Shown here in pieces: positions 45,471 through 57,706 of a DNA stretch of 64,000 nt. The position numbers and the translations under genes are program-made. The stretch is taken from assembly GCA_012295275.1 (NCBI GenBank), contig CM022672.1:28749972-28813971 (forward strand), written 5' to 3'. The first letter of the stretch is position 1; every line of letters begins with the position of its first letter. The DNA is from Chrysomallon squamiferum (lineage: Eukaryota; Mollusca; Gastropoda; Neomphalida; Peltospiridae). The notes under the pieces are model-generated. The model worked only from the letters and a program-made list of their open reading frames with translations. It did not search any database and was not told the origin of the DNA.

Positions 45471-46989
45471 CTGCAGTGAAGAAAGAAAAAGGTGTAAAGT
45501 AGTTTATATAAACTTTAAATTTTTTCTTAACTCAAATGTGTAGCAATTACCAAATTATATTAGTGTAATAAATTATCTCTGCAACTATCTTTAAACATAA
45601 TGTAGCATTAAAATTGGCTTTCGTTCAGCAGTCAAATTAAATTATTTATCTATATCAACAACAACAACAACAAAAAAGGAAAAAAAAAAAGAATTATAAA
45701 TTTGTATTTGATATAAAATGTATTATAGAATCTTTATTTCTTTTTTCTTTGAAGACTATGAAATAAAAAAGTAAAAGCAAAAATAATATATCTTATGTAA
45801 AGTTATTTTAATTAGCAAATCAAAGGAACAAGAAACAGCACAGCAAGAGAATAACAAATCGCTATAAAAAGAAAATAATTTAATAATTATTGAGATTCCA
45901 TTTAAAAATAATGAAAAAAATAATGTTCAGAATTTATTCATTATGTCTTTCTGGACATGAAACAATGGTTTGGAACAATGTCATCTATTTTAATTTAAAG
46001 AAAAATCTGTGTCCTCCACTAAGTTATGAACAACTCAGTAATAAACATCACACTATATGTACTTTATGGAAAGTTCAAATGGTATCAAACACTAGGCAAT
46101 AGGTCCCGTTGCATGAAAAAAAGCATTATGCTACAAGACAAAATCATATTTTAAGTAACAGAGGAAAACATTTCCTGTTTCATAAAATATGGTTTTGTCT
46201 TATGTTTTTCTCATTAATATTTTAATTTTGCACCAGTTGGCAAAGTATTTTAGTATCTTTCAAAATATATATTTAATTCCACCAACAACAAATATTTTCA
46301 GCTGAAATATATACTTTAAATTTTTTTATTTTAACCACAGAATATACAGTATAAAATATAATATTAGCTAATAACATGCTAATAATGTAAATTAATGTGC
46401 TAAAATAGAGAAGTCTCCAAATCATCAGTAGAGAAAAGACAAAAACAAAACTCTTAAATATGTTCTACATATTCCTGTTAGTAAATATTTGTCATATAAA
46501 TAGAAAGTGTATGTTATGTAAGAAACATACAAGAGTACATAATGGAAAGAATTAAATAGAAAAATAAATAAATTATTTGCATATGTTTTCATATTTTATC
46601 CATTAATAGTTATGATATTTATTTACATTTTATACAATTAATTTTGTCCAGATATTCCATTTTTCTTCAAATTTAATTGTTCCATTATTTATCTTTCAAA
46701 TATATTTATCTTTGCAATATTACATGTTAAAAACATTTTGGAAAGCAGTCAAAAATAGTTGTTGGTGTTTGTATTTTGATTTATGTATGTACTGCTTGGC
46801 AATTAACAATATTAAATTAATTATATTTTTCAGAATTATTTGGGTCGCCTAAAATTATTGTTTGTGCATTTATCTGAAGTCTCACTTTTGTTCTAAAAAA
46901 TATCCATTTTGTAACAGTTTTCCAAAAATGTCTGAACATGTTTATATAACAAGATAATATAAATAACAAGATCTTGTATTGAAAATATC
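45471..46989. other. Spacer between M6 and the L1-like remnant
   Basis: AT-rich, with a (CAA)n run at ~45658-45673 and a strong hairpin at 46135-46201. No gene recognised; a short open frame at 45890-46102 shows no domain. Confidence 0.45.
46135..46201. repeat. Hairpin of ~67 nt, pre-miRNA-like shape
   Basis: Arms 46135-46153 (aagacaaaatcatatttta) and 46183-46201 pair over 19 positions with one G-U. Inside, aggaaa/tttcct and aac/gtt continue the stem to a 3-nt loop with small bulges. The fold could be transcribed from either strand. It could be a small palindromic transposon; there is no evidence of expression. Confidence 0.5.
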
Positions 46990-49640
46990 TGAGCCTTGTG
47001 TCTGTTGTTAGCTTGAACAGAAGAAGTTATATACTTTTCCACCATTTGTCATAGAACTCTATACCAAAAATATGCTGCCATTTTATTTTCAAATTTTTTT
47101 TATGTTCTGAAGTAGTTTCTATTATACACTCACTGTAGAATTTTTTCAAACATTTGTTCTAGGCAGTTAGGAATTCCTGGTATTTGTAAAGTTATTTGGT
47201 CAGTAAGTAAAGAGAATTTATAAAAAAGAATTTATTGCTAACATCAAGCCATTGTAAATGGTGGTTTAAAGTTATATTTTTACAAAATGCAGTGTATGAA
47301 AGCCAGTTGACACAAACAGATGTTTTAAAAATAAAATTCCTCTATTTGCCCTTGTCTTATAATAAACACACTTATTATCAGTTTTAATATGAGAGTTAAC
47401 CAGATTAGCAGACTCAGTATTTTTGTCATGTCCCTTGTAACTTCACACTTTTCTAGAAATTTGTATATAATACATTTTTCCAAAAGGGATTTGTGCATAT
47501 CAGCAATTTTACCTTACTGGAGGGTGAGCCCAAAATTAACATTAGTGAATCTCTATATTGTAAACAATTACTGAGTAGAGAGGCCATATCTTGGCTCAAA
47601 TACATACTGTTAAAACAAAATAGTTTTATAACTTAACATTTATTGCTCTTAAATCACCATTTTGATAATACTGAATTAATGTTTTTCTAGCTATTTTATC
47701 AGGCTTTTTATTTCAAATGAACTGAAAGAAATAGGTTTCTTATAGTTTTGAAGAATCAGTTGGATTTGGCAGTGAAGAAAAAAGAAAAACAATTATTGAT
47801 CAAACTAAACTTTTTGACTATAGTAAATTTTCCTAGAGGAGATAAAGAACATTTTGCCCATTGTTCAAGCAGCTTTTAACCTCATTCAACTTTGCATTAC
47901 AGTTTAATTCACATCTGATAGAGATCCCCAAGTATTCTAAATACTCTAGTCCATTTTAATTCATGTTTTGAATACAGTTTTCTGTTATTATTACAGTCTT
48001 TGCCAAATTTTATGACATTAGTTTTATTTGTATTAACTTTAAGATAATTTGGTAAAAAATTCTAAGGTTTCTATAGTTTTATCACACCAGTCTAATAGCA
48101 GTGTTATGTCATCAGAAAACTGAATTTTTTTTAATTCATTGGATTTATCTCAGCCCCACACACGTTTGCTATTTCAAGAATCTCCAAACATATGATAAAA
48201 AGTAGCAAGATAGCAGATCTCCATGTCTACATCCTCTGCCAAGTTTGAAGCATTCAGTGATCTTACTATTTAGATATAAAAATGATATACATTCATTATA
48301 AAAGGTCAGTATCCATCTTTGAATCGAGACTCCAAACTTGAAATAAGCTAAAACATTTTTTTAATAAAATCCAATGAAATTGAAACAAAAGCTTTTTCAA
48401 AATCTACAATTAATAACACCCCAGGTTTATTTTTTGTGTATATATAACATAATTGATTGGTCATGTATAAATCTATTTTGATCTGAGAGGACAGATTCTA
48501 TTTTTTTCTGCAATAACTCCTGATCCTAATCTGCGACGGACGCGCCCGCTGACCTGTCAGAAAGCGTGCCCGTCGCAGACGTGCTTCACAACAGCTTGCT
48601 CTGATTAGCACATTAATTTTTTTCCTATTCCTATTCCTGATCTTAATTTGAAAACAATGTTTAGGAGTGGTATTGGTCTCCAGGTCTTAATATATTCTTT
48701 TGCCTTATCTTTCTATGGAATAAGTGTAATAAAACCTGATTTTTGTGAATCTGATAACTTACCAAGTTGATATCCAAGATTTAAACATCTTATAACAAAA
48801 TAGTTAATATTGGACCAAAAGAATTTAATAAATTCAGTAGTATATCATCTGTTTCCTGGGACTTACTCATTTTTGTTAAGATGTTCTTAATTTCTTTATA
48901 ACTTAATTCTCCGTGTAGCAATTTTGACATATTTCATCTGGCTACTTCACAGTTATTAAGTATTCTGTCTAGATCTATATTAATCAAATCATTGTCTTGA
49001 TTAGCATATAATATTTTATAAAAAGTTGCTACTTCTTCCTCAATTTGTTTTTGATTTTATAATAGATTATTTTAGTGTCTATTGATATTTTAATGTTTTT
49101 GTCACATAATTTCTCTTTTTTAAGCCACACAAAAATTTTGATGTTTTTCTCCGTGTTCCAACCATCGATCTCAAGACCTAATTTAGATTTTTCTTTCCTG
49201 TAGACTTCTAGATCAGTTTTAGGATTACAAAGATTTTATTATATATGATGTGTTTCTCTATAACTGAATCAAGTTGTTTGGAAAATGATGGTTTATCTTT
49301 ATTGCTTGGATCAGGTACATTAATGAGAGTGAATCACTGTTTGTTTAATGAATTGTTATTGCTATTAAATTACCATCAGTGCTGCTTACCTGATTTTGTA
49401 TAGTAAAGAAAGATTTTGAGTTGTTAAGAAAATGGCCACATCCCCAGAATTACTTTTAAATGAACTGAAATGACATTACCTACATCCCACTGAGACCTGA
49501 TTATAATTTCTTTTGTGAAGTGTTTATCTTGTAGCAAATACATAATAGTGTATATCTCTTAAATATTTAAAAACATCTTTTCTCTTCTCATTAGTTTGGA
49601 GACCTTGACAATTGAGAGACTTCATTTTTTTATGTATTAT
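46990..49640 (-). mobile_element. L1-like non-LTR retrotransposon ORF2 remnant
   Basis: Reading the - strand through many stops and frameshifts gives the ORF2 order. The endonuclease start 'LNCQGLQTNEKRKDVF' is near 49620, with further endonuclease blocks to ~49330. Reverse transcriptase blocks follow: 'ILRPGDQYHS' (family RPISL region), 'SDQNRFIHDQ', 'IVDFEKAFVS' (~48400), 'FKLGRGCRHGD' and the catalytic 'FSDDITLLLDW' (~48110). The C-terminal block 'NSHIKTDNKCVYYKT' (~47380) completes it. The protein is dead (stops in most blocks). A short SINE-like insert splits it at 48531-48635. It separates M6 from M5. Confidence 0.8.
48531..48635 (+). mobile_element. Short SINE-like insertion (105 bp) in the L1-like remnant
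   Basis: A GC-richer 105-bp block is bounded by cctgatcctaat (48519-48530) and cctgatcttaat (48636-48647), an 11/12 target-site duplication. The first ~50 bases form an imperfect hairpin (ctgcgacgg... / ...cccgtcgcag). A second small stem gtgct/agcac follows, then a T-rich tail ending in cctattcctatt. Part of it recurs at 43971-44022. The parent RNA was not recognised; no tRNA A/B boxes were identified. The size, duplication and tail fit an L1-mobilised short RNA. Confidence 0.6.
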
Positions 49641-49828
49641 CCAAATAAGCAATATAAATAGTAATTTCTTACTGTACATTGTCTGAGTTTTTAAGGTGAA
49701 AGTGTAAAAGATTTTTTTAACATGCACTTTCACACCAGACACATATCTTCTTTCATACAAGTTTTGTAGAAAAAGAAAATCCAAATCTCATTCGTACTTA
49801 TTGCTTTCTACATAGAGAAGTTCTTGTT

Positions 49829-50560
49829 TCAAAAATATCACAGGAAGATTTAAAGGTTGTGTTACATAAAGTTACTGGAATGGTCAATTATATAAAAAGT
49901 AGACCATTGAACTCACAATTAATTGAACAACTAGGCAAAGTGATGAACTCTCAGCATGTTAAGTTATTAATGCACACTGAGGTTCGCTGGCTGTCAAAAG
50001 GCAAAGTACTAAATCGTGTTCACGAACTGCACAAGGAATTACTATCATTTTTTTCTCCAGGAAAAGCAGGAGAAATTCTGTGAATACCTTAGTTGCATCT
50101 TTGGATGTCTAAAATGGAATACCTAACAAATATTTAGTGAACTAAATAAAACAAACAGTAGTATGCAAGGTAAAAACAAAAATATTCTCACTTCAACAGA
50201 CAAGTTAGTTGCCCTCAAAAAGAAAATTGTGATTTGGAAAAAAAGAGCAATCACTGGTAATCTTGATATGTTCCCTTTATTGCGTTCTATCTGCATTTGA
50301 GAAATGATCCCTACTGTATTTACTTAAAGTCATTAAGGACAGAAAAGTATGATTGGATTAGAGATCCTTTCACAAATCATTCTTCCAGCATTGAACTTGA
50401 CTTGCAGTTATGTGCTGTCCATGACTTGCCATGTTTCTATTTTGCAAAATTCAAATATTTTTCATATATATTCAGCCATGTGTGCCACTATTTTTTCATG
50501 TGTGGTCCAAGGTATGCCGCTGACAAAAAAAATGTTGAGAATCACTGCTCTAAATAGTTT
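49829..50560 (+). pseudogene. hAT (ZBED5-like) transposase fragment
   Basis: The frame from ~49829 reads 'QEDLKVVLHKV', 'IKSRPLNSQL' and 'HTEVRWLSKGKVLNRV', a highly characteristic block of ZBED5/SCAND3-type hAT transposases. After a frameshift near 50060 it continues with 'YLTNIFSELNKTNSSMQGK' and 'GNLDMFPLL', then degenerates to about 50350. The 3' end ('gttgagaatcactgctct') resembles a hAT terminal region. Only the middle of the protein remains, and it is interrupted by frameshifts and stops. Confidence 0.8.
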
Positions 50561-52209
50561 GTACACAAAATGTGGCTAGTTTTTTTTTTGTAACCAGTAC
50601 CTTTCACATGCAACACATTATTGTGATATAAATTGAAGCATCTGAAATATAGACATTACGCACAGTAAACATGAGGTAACATAGAGGACTAGATTGAATT
50701 GTAAGCTAGAAAGTGTTATATTTTAAACGCTAAACACATTTTTTAGTGAATGGTGGGTGGCATGTTTGAAATGTACATGGACTGGCAAACTCATGTCTCA
50801 TTCTTTTGTGTACACAGGTGATGCAATGCAAGCTTCTAAGAGTAACATTTTACTAATATTTAAATATTAAACTTGACTAATGATTAAAAATTTTAAAGGT
50901 AACTTAGTTGGTATTTTTCAATCTCACCTTTCAGTCTGACCTATTGTCAACCAGCCTTTCAAGTTTTGTTCTCCAACTTTCTTTGTGATGTACTGAACTA
51001 AAGTAAGTATGTGATCGGATCATTAAAATGGTAACTTTGTAGACATGAAATAAATGTATGATGACTCTCACCTTTTCATAAGAGTGAAGAATTAAACAAA
51101 AAATTAATCTAGATCAAAAGTATGTTTCTTATAATTGATGGTCATTGATGATCACCAGGCCCTGTGATTAACTGGTGTTACATTATTTCCTTCTTCTTCT
51201 TCTTTCTTTTTTGTCTTAGATCAAGTAAAACCTACAATTTCCTACACCTTTGTAAGTTTTTTTTTAACATAAAAACTAGATTTCAACACTAGATACTAAT
51301 AAAATAAAAACATATTTTTTTTTTTTTTTTACAACAGATTGTATGTAGTACACATTTAATGTTGGTTCACATTTTATCAAATAATTTTTTTCAACAAGAA
51401 ACTGTTGTCACTGAAATGATAATCCTATGTGGTTTTTACTGTGTTTATAGTAAGCAAAAAGCATAAATAAAATGGTTTAATGGAAAGATGTTATTTCTTA
51501 AAAACAATCCTTAGAATTCCCTCTCTTATACTGTTATTATTTTTTAAAATATATGTTTTAAAAATTAACAACCATCAGTATTAAAGTTATGATCAGATAG
51601 ATATCATCACTTACAAACTGCTTTTAGTTTTAACAATAACTGACTGCTGTTCATTATTTTTCAGTCAGTTTTTACAGGATTTTATTACTGTTTTCTTAAA
51701 GACAGAACAAACTTGCTATCTCTTGTTTACAATGAAAATTAATGCTGCATAGGTAAAATCGATAAAACTTTATTTTTAATTTTTTTTGTTATCTTTAAAA
51801 CAAATGATGGAACTTTAGCCTGTCCATATTTTCTACTTTGCATCAAGTGTATTTAATACTTTAAAATAGTGATAGCAAACTGTAGCCTGCCTAATTACCT
51901 GAGACATTTTTTAGTAGGCTCTACACTTGATGATGAACAATGTATTACTGAAAAAGCTGCCCATACCAGATTCAAACATCAAACAGCAAGTTAAAAGAGG
52001 AAGATCTGAAATGTCAACCACTGACATATCTTTACCATCTTTTTAAGTGCACACATACTTTTGAAGAAATGCAAATCTGAAATTAGAAACTTTTGTCAGA
52101 GTTTGTTAACTTTGTTAATTTATTTCAAATATAAATATGACATCATTAAAACAAATACTGACAAATAAGAAAAAATGCATCTTTAGGTGAGATGTAGATG
52201 TTAATATTT
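50561..52209. other. Spacer between the hAT fragment and M5
   Basis: AT-rich. It includes an AATAAA on the - strand (TTTATT on + at 52119-52124) suited to M5. No other gene or repeat recognised. Confidence 0.45.
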
Positions 52210-52611
52210 CTAATGATGTCTTTTCATGTGATGATTCAAAGTACAAACAGAACCGTATGTTTTTCCACAGTGATGACAATAGATCTTCCCTTCATGCCAT
52301 CTAATGTGATAGTTGAGTTGTCCTTTATCTGAAAATCGTCGTGGACACAACTGACACTGAAGATAGTCACCAGTATGAACTCTAACATGTCTGGTGTAAT
52401 TTCCTTTCAGTCTTGTCATATAGCCACAGGTTGAACAAGTGTACAATGTCCAGCGACGTGTAACTGATCTTGATGCACTCTGTGATCCAAATTTTCTAGT
52501 CCTTGTTGTACTAGTCAAGTAACTGAGACTATCAGATTTGTTATCCTCAACAAACTCACAGTTTTGATAAAGTTTCTTCTTGCTGTTCTGGTGTTCAGAT
52601 GAACTGAAGCT
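52210..52611 (-). CDS. Terminal exon M5 (- strand): three C2H2 fingers
   Basis: The acceptor ctttcttcccttcag ends just above 52611. It opens in phase 0 (AGC TTC AGT) and has 133 codons to the stop. A Ser/Thr/Arg-rich lead of ~65 residues precedes finger 1 'CSTCGYMTRLKGNYTRH' (H-x3-H-T), finger 2 'CQLCPRRFSDKGQLNYH' (H-x3-H) and finger 3 'CHHCGKTYGSVCTLNHH' (closing His at x3 or x4). Helix residues -1,2,3,6 are L,G,N,R for finger 1 and D,G,Q,Y for finger 2. The 21 bases between the in-frame ATG at 52632 and the acceptor are intron. Confidence 0.85.
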   Translation of the reverse strand, partial: SFSSSEHQNSKKKLYQNCEFVEDNKSDSLSYLTSTTRTRKFGSQSASRSVTRRWTLYTCSTCGYMTRLKGNYTRHVRVHTGDYLQCQLCPRRFSDKGQLNYHIRWHEGKIYCHHCGKTYGSVCTLNHHMKRHH

Positions 52612-54624
52612 CTGAAGGGAAGAAAGCAACATGTTACATATGCCATTTTTTAACCAGCTGTCTGTATTTTATAATATAAATTTATTTTATAAAAAAAAAA
52701 AATTCATTAAACTTACTTACAAGACTGTCATATCTGTATTTACAACATAATTTATTGAATTATCTATTCTGTCAGAAGTAAACAGATACTAGTTTCAAAC
52801 ATGAAAGATAAAACTGTTCATACAAAACATTATGGTAATGTACATTTGCTTTCATACATATCACTGTCAGTAAAAAATAAAAATTATGCTGCTAAGAAAC
52901 ATGCAACAAATTAAAAATAATTATAAAAAAGAGTTTAGTTAAATAACTAATTAATCTACTAAACAAAAATTGGTGTGTAAGTTAACATTAAAGAGTTTTC
53001 AAAATATTACAAGAGATGTAGTGAATTAACTTTCACTGCAAATGCAAATTCATAATTATAAAATGATTAGTATGAAGTCAATGGTTTTTTTTTATACAAA
53101 ATGAAGTAATGTTATCTTAGAGGCAATGTTGAGTGAAATAATAACACTACAGATGTCACTAATTACAACATTATTATAAATATGTATGTGCACAGACACA
53201 AGGGAAGTCTAAGATTACTCTTACTTTCACATATATTCAGGATGTATTATTTTATTATTACTAACTGAAATACTGTCACAACCAGATGAGTAATCACTGT
53301 AGCAATTTTCTCCTTAAAATAGTCTGTTCATGTGTCAATAAAAATGTTTCAAGTCGTTTGTTGTCTGCTTTTAGAACAAAGACTGCTGAATAAATTGTCA
53401 GGATATGGAATTACCAGAAGCAGTCATCTTTTTTTTTGATTTTCAACATTTTTATTTTTTATTTCTTACAAATTATGTTACATTTAATTTTGGAAAGAAG
53501 CCATATTATAGGGATATCTATATTCAGTTAACAAAATTATTTTTACCATAATTTTTGATGAGAGTGTATATACAGTCTTAAGTAATAATATAAGTGATCA
53601 TAATTACTTATTTAATCATCATTTTGTATGAATGTTAAAATTATTTTAAAAAATTACATTTAAGTACAGGTTCCAGGGTAGCTATACTATGTGAAAGAGA
53701 TTAAACCAACCAAAGTATTAATAAGTGCATTCATTTGAAAAGAATTTGTGTTGTTCACTTTGCTATTAAATAATTAAGTTTTCTGAGACCAGCTGGTGTA
53801 ATTTAGAAGGAAAAAAAAAGGGAATCGGTGATTATATAGTTTATTGCCTCAACAAGTCAAAATCTGGTTTTAAATCATGAATTGATTTGGACCAAATTAG
53901 CATTTTCACTTTTAACATCAGCATTGTACAATTTTCAAACCAAGAACACACAACATATCTAGTATTTGTTGACATGATGATATTCAAAGACAAAATTTAA
54001 ATGATAAAGAATATAGTGATGCCTTGTACTTCAAACATTCGAGAGTTCAAAACGCTTCTACATTCAAACTGAACATGCAATGAAAAAATGCATTAACTGT
54101 GTTTATGACAGGTATTGTGCACCAATGTTTCTTCTCTCACACTTACTGTAAAGCTATATCTTGTGTCACTCTGGTGATTTGTTCAAAGCCTTTTCCACTT
54201 TATTTTTTGTGTTTTAGGTTTTATATATATATCCCATCTATTAGCAATGGCATCCAAAAACAATGTGGAAACAAAAGCAATTGTTTATTTTATTAAACAG
54301 TATTTACTTAATTTATTTATTGGTTAACGTTTTCTTGTTTTAATTTATAATTTTTATATTTCTACTTTATATTATATGTATTTGCTCTTTATGTTTATCA
54401 AAATGTGTTCTGGTCTGGAAACTGACTAATTCACTTTCTGCTATTTCTAATATTTCTAATATTTCACAAGTAACAAAACTTGTAAACCTTCTAGATTTTT
54501 GAATCATTAAAAAATACAAGTAATAATGAAAATACATATAAAAATGTAATAATAAAAATAAAAAACAATAAAAAAGTAAAAACATCTTCTTTATTTTTTT
54601 ACCAAACTAATAATTCAAAACAAT
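52612..54624. other. Spacer M5-M4
   Basis: AT-rich sequence without recognised domains. A TTTATT (AATAAA on -) at 54590-54595 lies ~30 bases after the M4 stop. An open frame at 54367-54585 is low complexity. Confidence 0.45.
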
Positions 54625-55122
54625 TCAGAGAAAATGTTGAGTTCTTCTGTGATTGTGTAATCCAGAAATGGAGGTGTATTTCTTTCCACACACAGTGCAC
54701 TGTAGTTTTCCTGCGTGGCCCATCATGTGATAGGAAAGCTGTCCTTGGTCAGAGTACTTGCGAGGACAGAGAGGACAGAGAAAATAATCACCTGAGTGCA
54801 CACGTTTGTGTTTTATTAGATTTGTGGTGTAAAAAGTCTCATAGCTACACTCATCACATTTGTGTAACCGTATTCTTGATTTGTTAGGAACGTCTTTCTT
54901 CCTTCGGGTTCTGTTCACAAAAGCACAAGACCAGGCAGCTGGCTCTGGCTCTGTAACTCTGTTACTTTTGGAAGTCTGACTACAGCTCTGTAATCCTGCT
55001 AAACTCATCAGTTCTGCATTATTAACAAAATAACCTGTCTTATTGACAAAGGATGAATCTTGTCCAACTCTTCTCATCTGCCCTCTGTTGTGTACAGAGA
55101 TACAACCAAATAGTGAAGAACT
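54625..55122 (-). CDS. Terminal exon M4 (- strand): three C2H2 fingers
   Basis: The acceptor ctttgttctctgcag ends just above 55122. It opens in phase 0 (AGT TCT TCA) and has 165 codons to the stop, the longest of this array. The ~85-residue lead is Ser/Asn/Arg-rich and ends in a basic patch. Fingers: 'CDECSYETFYTTNLIKH' (H-x3-H), 'CPLCPRKYSDQGQLSYH' (H-x3-H), 'CTVCGKKYTSISGLHNH' (H-x4-H). Very similar to M3 in all three fingers, so the two are recent duplicates; M4 has a much longer lead. AATAAA at 54590-54595 on the - strand. Confidence 0.85.
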   Translation of the reverse strand, partial: SSSLFGCISVHNRGQMRRVGQDSSFVNKTGYFVNNAELMSLAGLQSCSQTSKSNRVTEPEPAAWSCAFVNRTRRKKDVPNKSRIRLHKCDECSYETFYTTNLIKHKRVHSGDYFLCPLCPRKYSDQGQLSYHMMGHAGKLQCTVCGKKYTSISGLHNHRRTQHFL

Positions 55123-56581
55123 CTGCAGAGAACAAAGGCAACACCTTAATTTTAGAAATAACATTTTAATACAATCAAATAGTTTCTTAACAATTCTGTA
55201 ACTTTAATTACATACATTCCAACTATCAAACATTGATATAAAATCAGGAATATTTTGATCTCCTTGATTATCCAATACAAAACAACTTATTTGTTAATTT
55301 GGAAAAAAAGAAGAAAAAATATTTGTTTTGATAACTGCATAAATTTATCATAAATTTTATTATTTACATAACATTATTTATTTTTAGAAATAAGATAAAA
55401 AATGTTTAATTTGCTTACATGAATAGAAGCTAGCAAAATGTTCCCCAAATGATGGCATAATTAAATAGTTTTATGAAAGATCTGCACATCACAACCTGCT
55501 GTAACAGAATTTGCTATCTTTTTTCATAAACATGTACTGGTGTGATTACGATTCATATTATGAATATGTTCAGAGAGATCCATTTAACTAGTTAACTGAC
55601 AAAAATCAAGAATCTTGTCAGTTATTACAAGTGATAATTTCTCAGTAATAAAATCATATTCTAAGCAGTATAGATAAAAATAATAGTTATTCATATGAAT
55701 AAAAAGAAAGACCAAGTAGAATACAAAATTTAATTTCAGATTGATACATTATTTAAAACCAGTATTTGACTATTGAAATATATTCATGAAGGCTGGATTT
55801 TGAATAAATTATTATTATTATTTAAATGCACAGTGTGCTGATATAGTACAAGTATTGACAGTTTTCTACAGAATTTCTGTTTATCAGGTTGTATTAAAAG
55901 TTCTGTCCATTTTTTTAAGGCTCAATAAAACAATAAAAAAAAACAATATATCTTATTTATTTAATCATTAGTATAGTCATCAATCTTCTCTATGACCTCT
56001 TTCCATCTGTCAATGAGCTTTTTAATGCCACATTCATAAAATTGCTTAGGTTTACCTATTTAATTTTAAAAAATGGACAGAACTTTTGTTAGAATGGTAC
56101 TTTTACAATATTATTTTTAAACATTTTATTCAGGCCTAAAACATGCTAAATTGTTGTTTTTTATGCTGGTCATTACTGCTGTACTTAATGGTCTGTTTAA
56201 AACCAAATTTAAAATAATAGTAATAATAAAATAAAAAACAAAAGTACAAAATAGTAAAAAGTTAAAAAGGTTTTATTACTTTGTAAGATATTTTCAAATA
56301 ACTCAAATTTAAGATAAGTCTTTTAAATAAAAGTAAATTCTAATTTTAGATATGAATATTCCTTTTAACATGAATATTAATGATTTTGAAGGACTGTTTT
56401 TCTCATCCATCTTTGGCAAGTAAACTGAATTACCCAAAAACCAACACTGCACAACTGAATTAGCAAAACCCAATTAGGGATGCAGAGAAATGTTTTTGTA
56501 ACACTATGTAAACTGAAGAATATTACTATAATTATACATTTAATGAAGTAATGCATAAAATGTCTGTATATTGCTTCAACA
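55123..56581. other. Spacer M4-M3
   Basis: AT-rich. It contains the mariner-like remnant at ~55885-56101. Nothing else recognised. Confidence 0.45.
55885..56101 (-). mobile_element. Deleted mariner-like element with transposase C-terminal codons
   Basis: Terminal inverted repeats contain 'aaaagttctgtccattttt' on the left and its reverse complement on the right (~56065-56086). Between them the - strand keeps ~31 codons, 'KPKQFYECGIKKLIDRWKE' and on to a stop at 55961, which fits the C-terminus of a mariner transposase (family pattern F-Y-x2-G-I-x2-L-x2-R-W). The rest of the transposase is deleted. It is a different mariner lineage from the one at 37094-37320, as shown by its termini. Confidence 0.75.
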
Positions 56582-56935
56582 TCAGTTTTGACAGTTTTTC
56601 CGGTGCAGATTTAATCCAGAAAAAGATCCATATTTCTTTCCACACACATTACATTTGAGTTTTCCAGCATGACCTTGCAAATGATAGGACAATTGTCCTG
56701 CGTCTGAGTAACGTCGAGGACACAGGTGACACTGTAGATACTCGCCCGAATGGATTCTCTTGTGTTTCAGCAGGTTAGTTGTATAGCGAGTCTCATAACC
56801 ACACAGGTCACACTTGTGCATTTTCCTCTTCTTTATTGGAGTGATGTTTCTGTGTATGCTTATGTTCACTGATGTTCCTAACATGCTGCATGGTGCCTTA
56901 AATCTGGTAGAATGATTTCTGTATACAGATGCTTT
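56582..56935 (-). CDS. Terminal exon M3 (- strand): three fingers, last one C2HC
   Basis: The acceptor ccattctctgcag ends just above 56935. It opens in phase 0 (AAA GCA TCT) and has 117 codons to the stop; 17 of them precede the first Met. Fingers: 'CDLCGYETRYTTNLLKH' (H-x3-H), 'CHLCPRRYSDAGQLSYH' (H-x3-H), 'CNVCGKKYGSFSGLNLH' closing H-x3-C. Sister of M4. A Lys/Arg-rich patch (IKKRK) just before finger 1 could add nuclear targeting; that is inference. Confidence 0.85.
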   Translation of the reverse strand, partial: KASVYRNHSTRFKAPCSMLGTSVNISIHRNITPIKKRKMHKCDLCGYETRYTTNLLKHKRIHSGEYLQCHLCPRRYSDAGQLSYHLQGHAGKLKCNVCGKKYGSFSGLNLHRKNCQN

Positions 56936-57706
56936 CTGCAGAGAATGGAAAAAAACAAAACAAAAAAAAACAACAAAAAAAAGAGGGAGAAATACTTTGA
57001 TTTACTTCAAATAATCCAATAATAATACTGAAATACACACTAGATAATTAAAGAATATGGTTAAAACATAACTTTATTTTCAGTGATATCAGCTAAAAAA
57101 AATATTTGAATTTCTTTATGGTTTCTTTATTATTTGCAATTGTAATTACAGTCATACTACTGTACTTAAGAATTCCTGCATATTTTATATGGCAACAAAA
57201 AAAGAAAAAAGAAAATAAAATCTTTATTTGTTTATTTTGAAAGTTAATTCAACTTCAGGTAAAAAAAAAAGAAAAAAAAAAAGAAAGCAAAACAAATACA
57301 GAATTATGCTAATCTGTACTGAAGAACCAGAAAAGCCAAGTGTCAACAAATGAACCATTTCACAATAAACTGGTAAATGGAACAGCATCATTCATCAACA
57401 CAACATTCATGTGTGGCCAACATTTTGTTTTGAATTTATTTTTGTCTGTGAGCCATTATTGATAATTTACTTTACTTCAATACCATGTCACAACTAAGCA
57501 TCAGCAGTGTGCTTCCTTCTACCTCTTGTTTTACAAGCATAAAAAACACATGATAAGCTTTTATCCTTATTTTGTAAGTATCAGTAAATTTCACAATGAA
57601 ATGTATCACTTAATGCATAAGAATGTACTTGATAAAAGACTTCTGGTTTATGATCTCAAGTGCTGATGTTCTGTTACAAAACATTTGGTTACATTCTTCT
57701 ACAGAC
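56936..57706. other. Spacer M3-M2
   Basis: AT-rich with A-rich runs near 56950-56985 and 57259-57288. No feature recognised. Confidence 0.5.
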
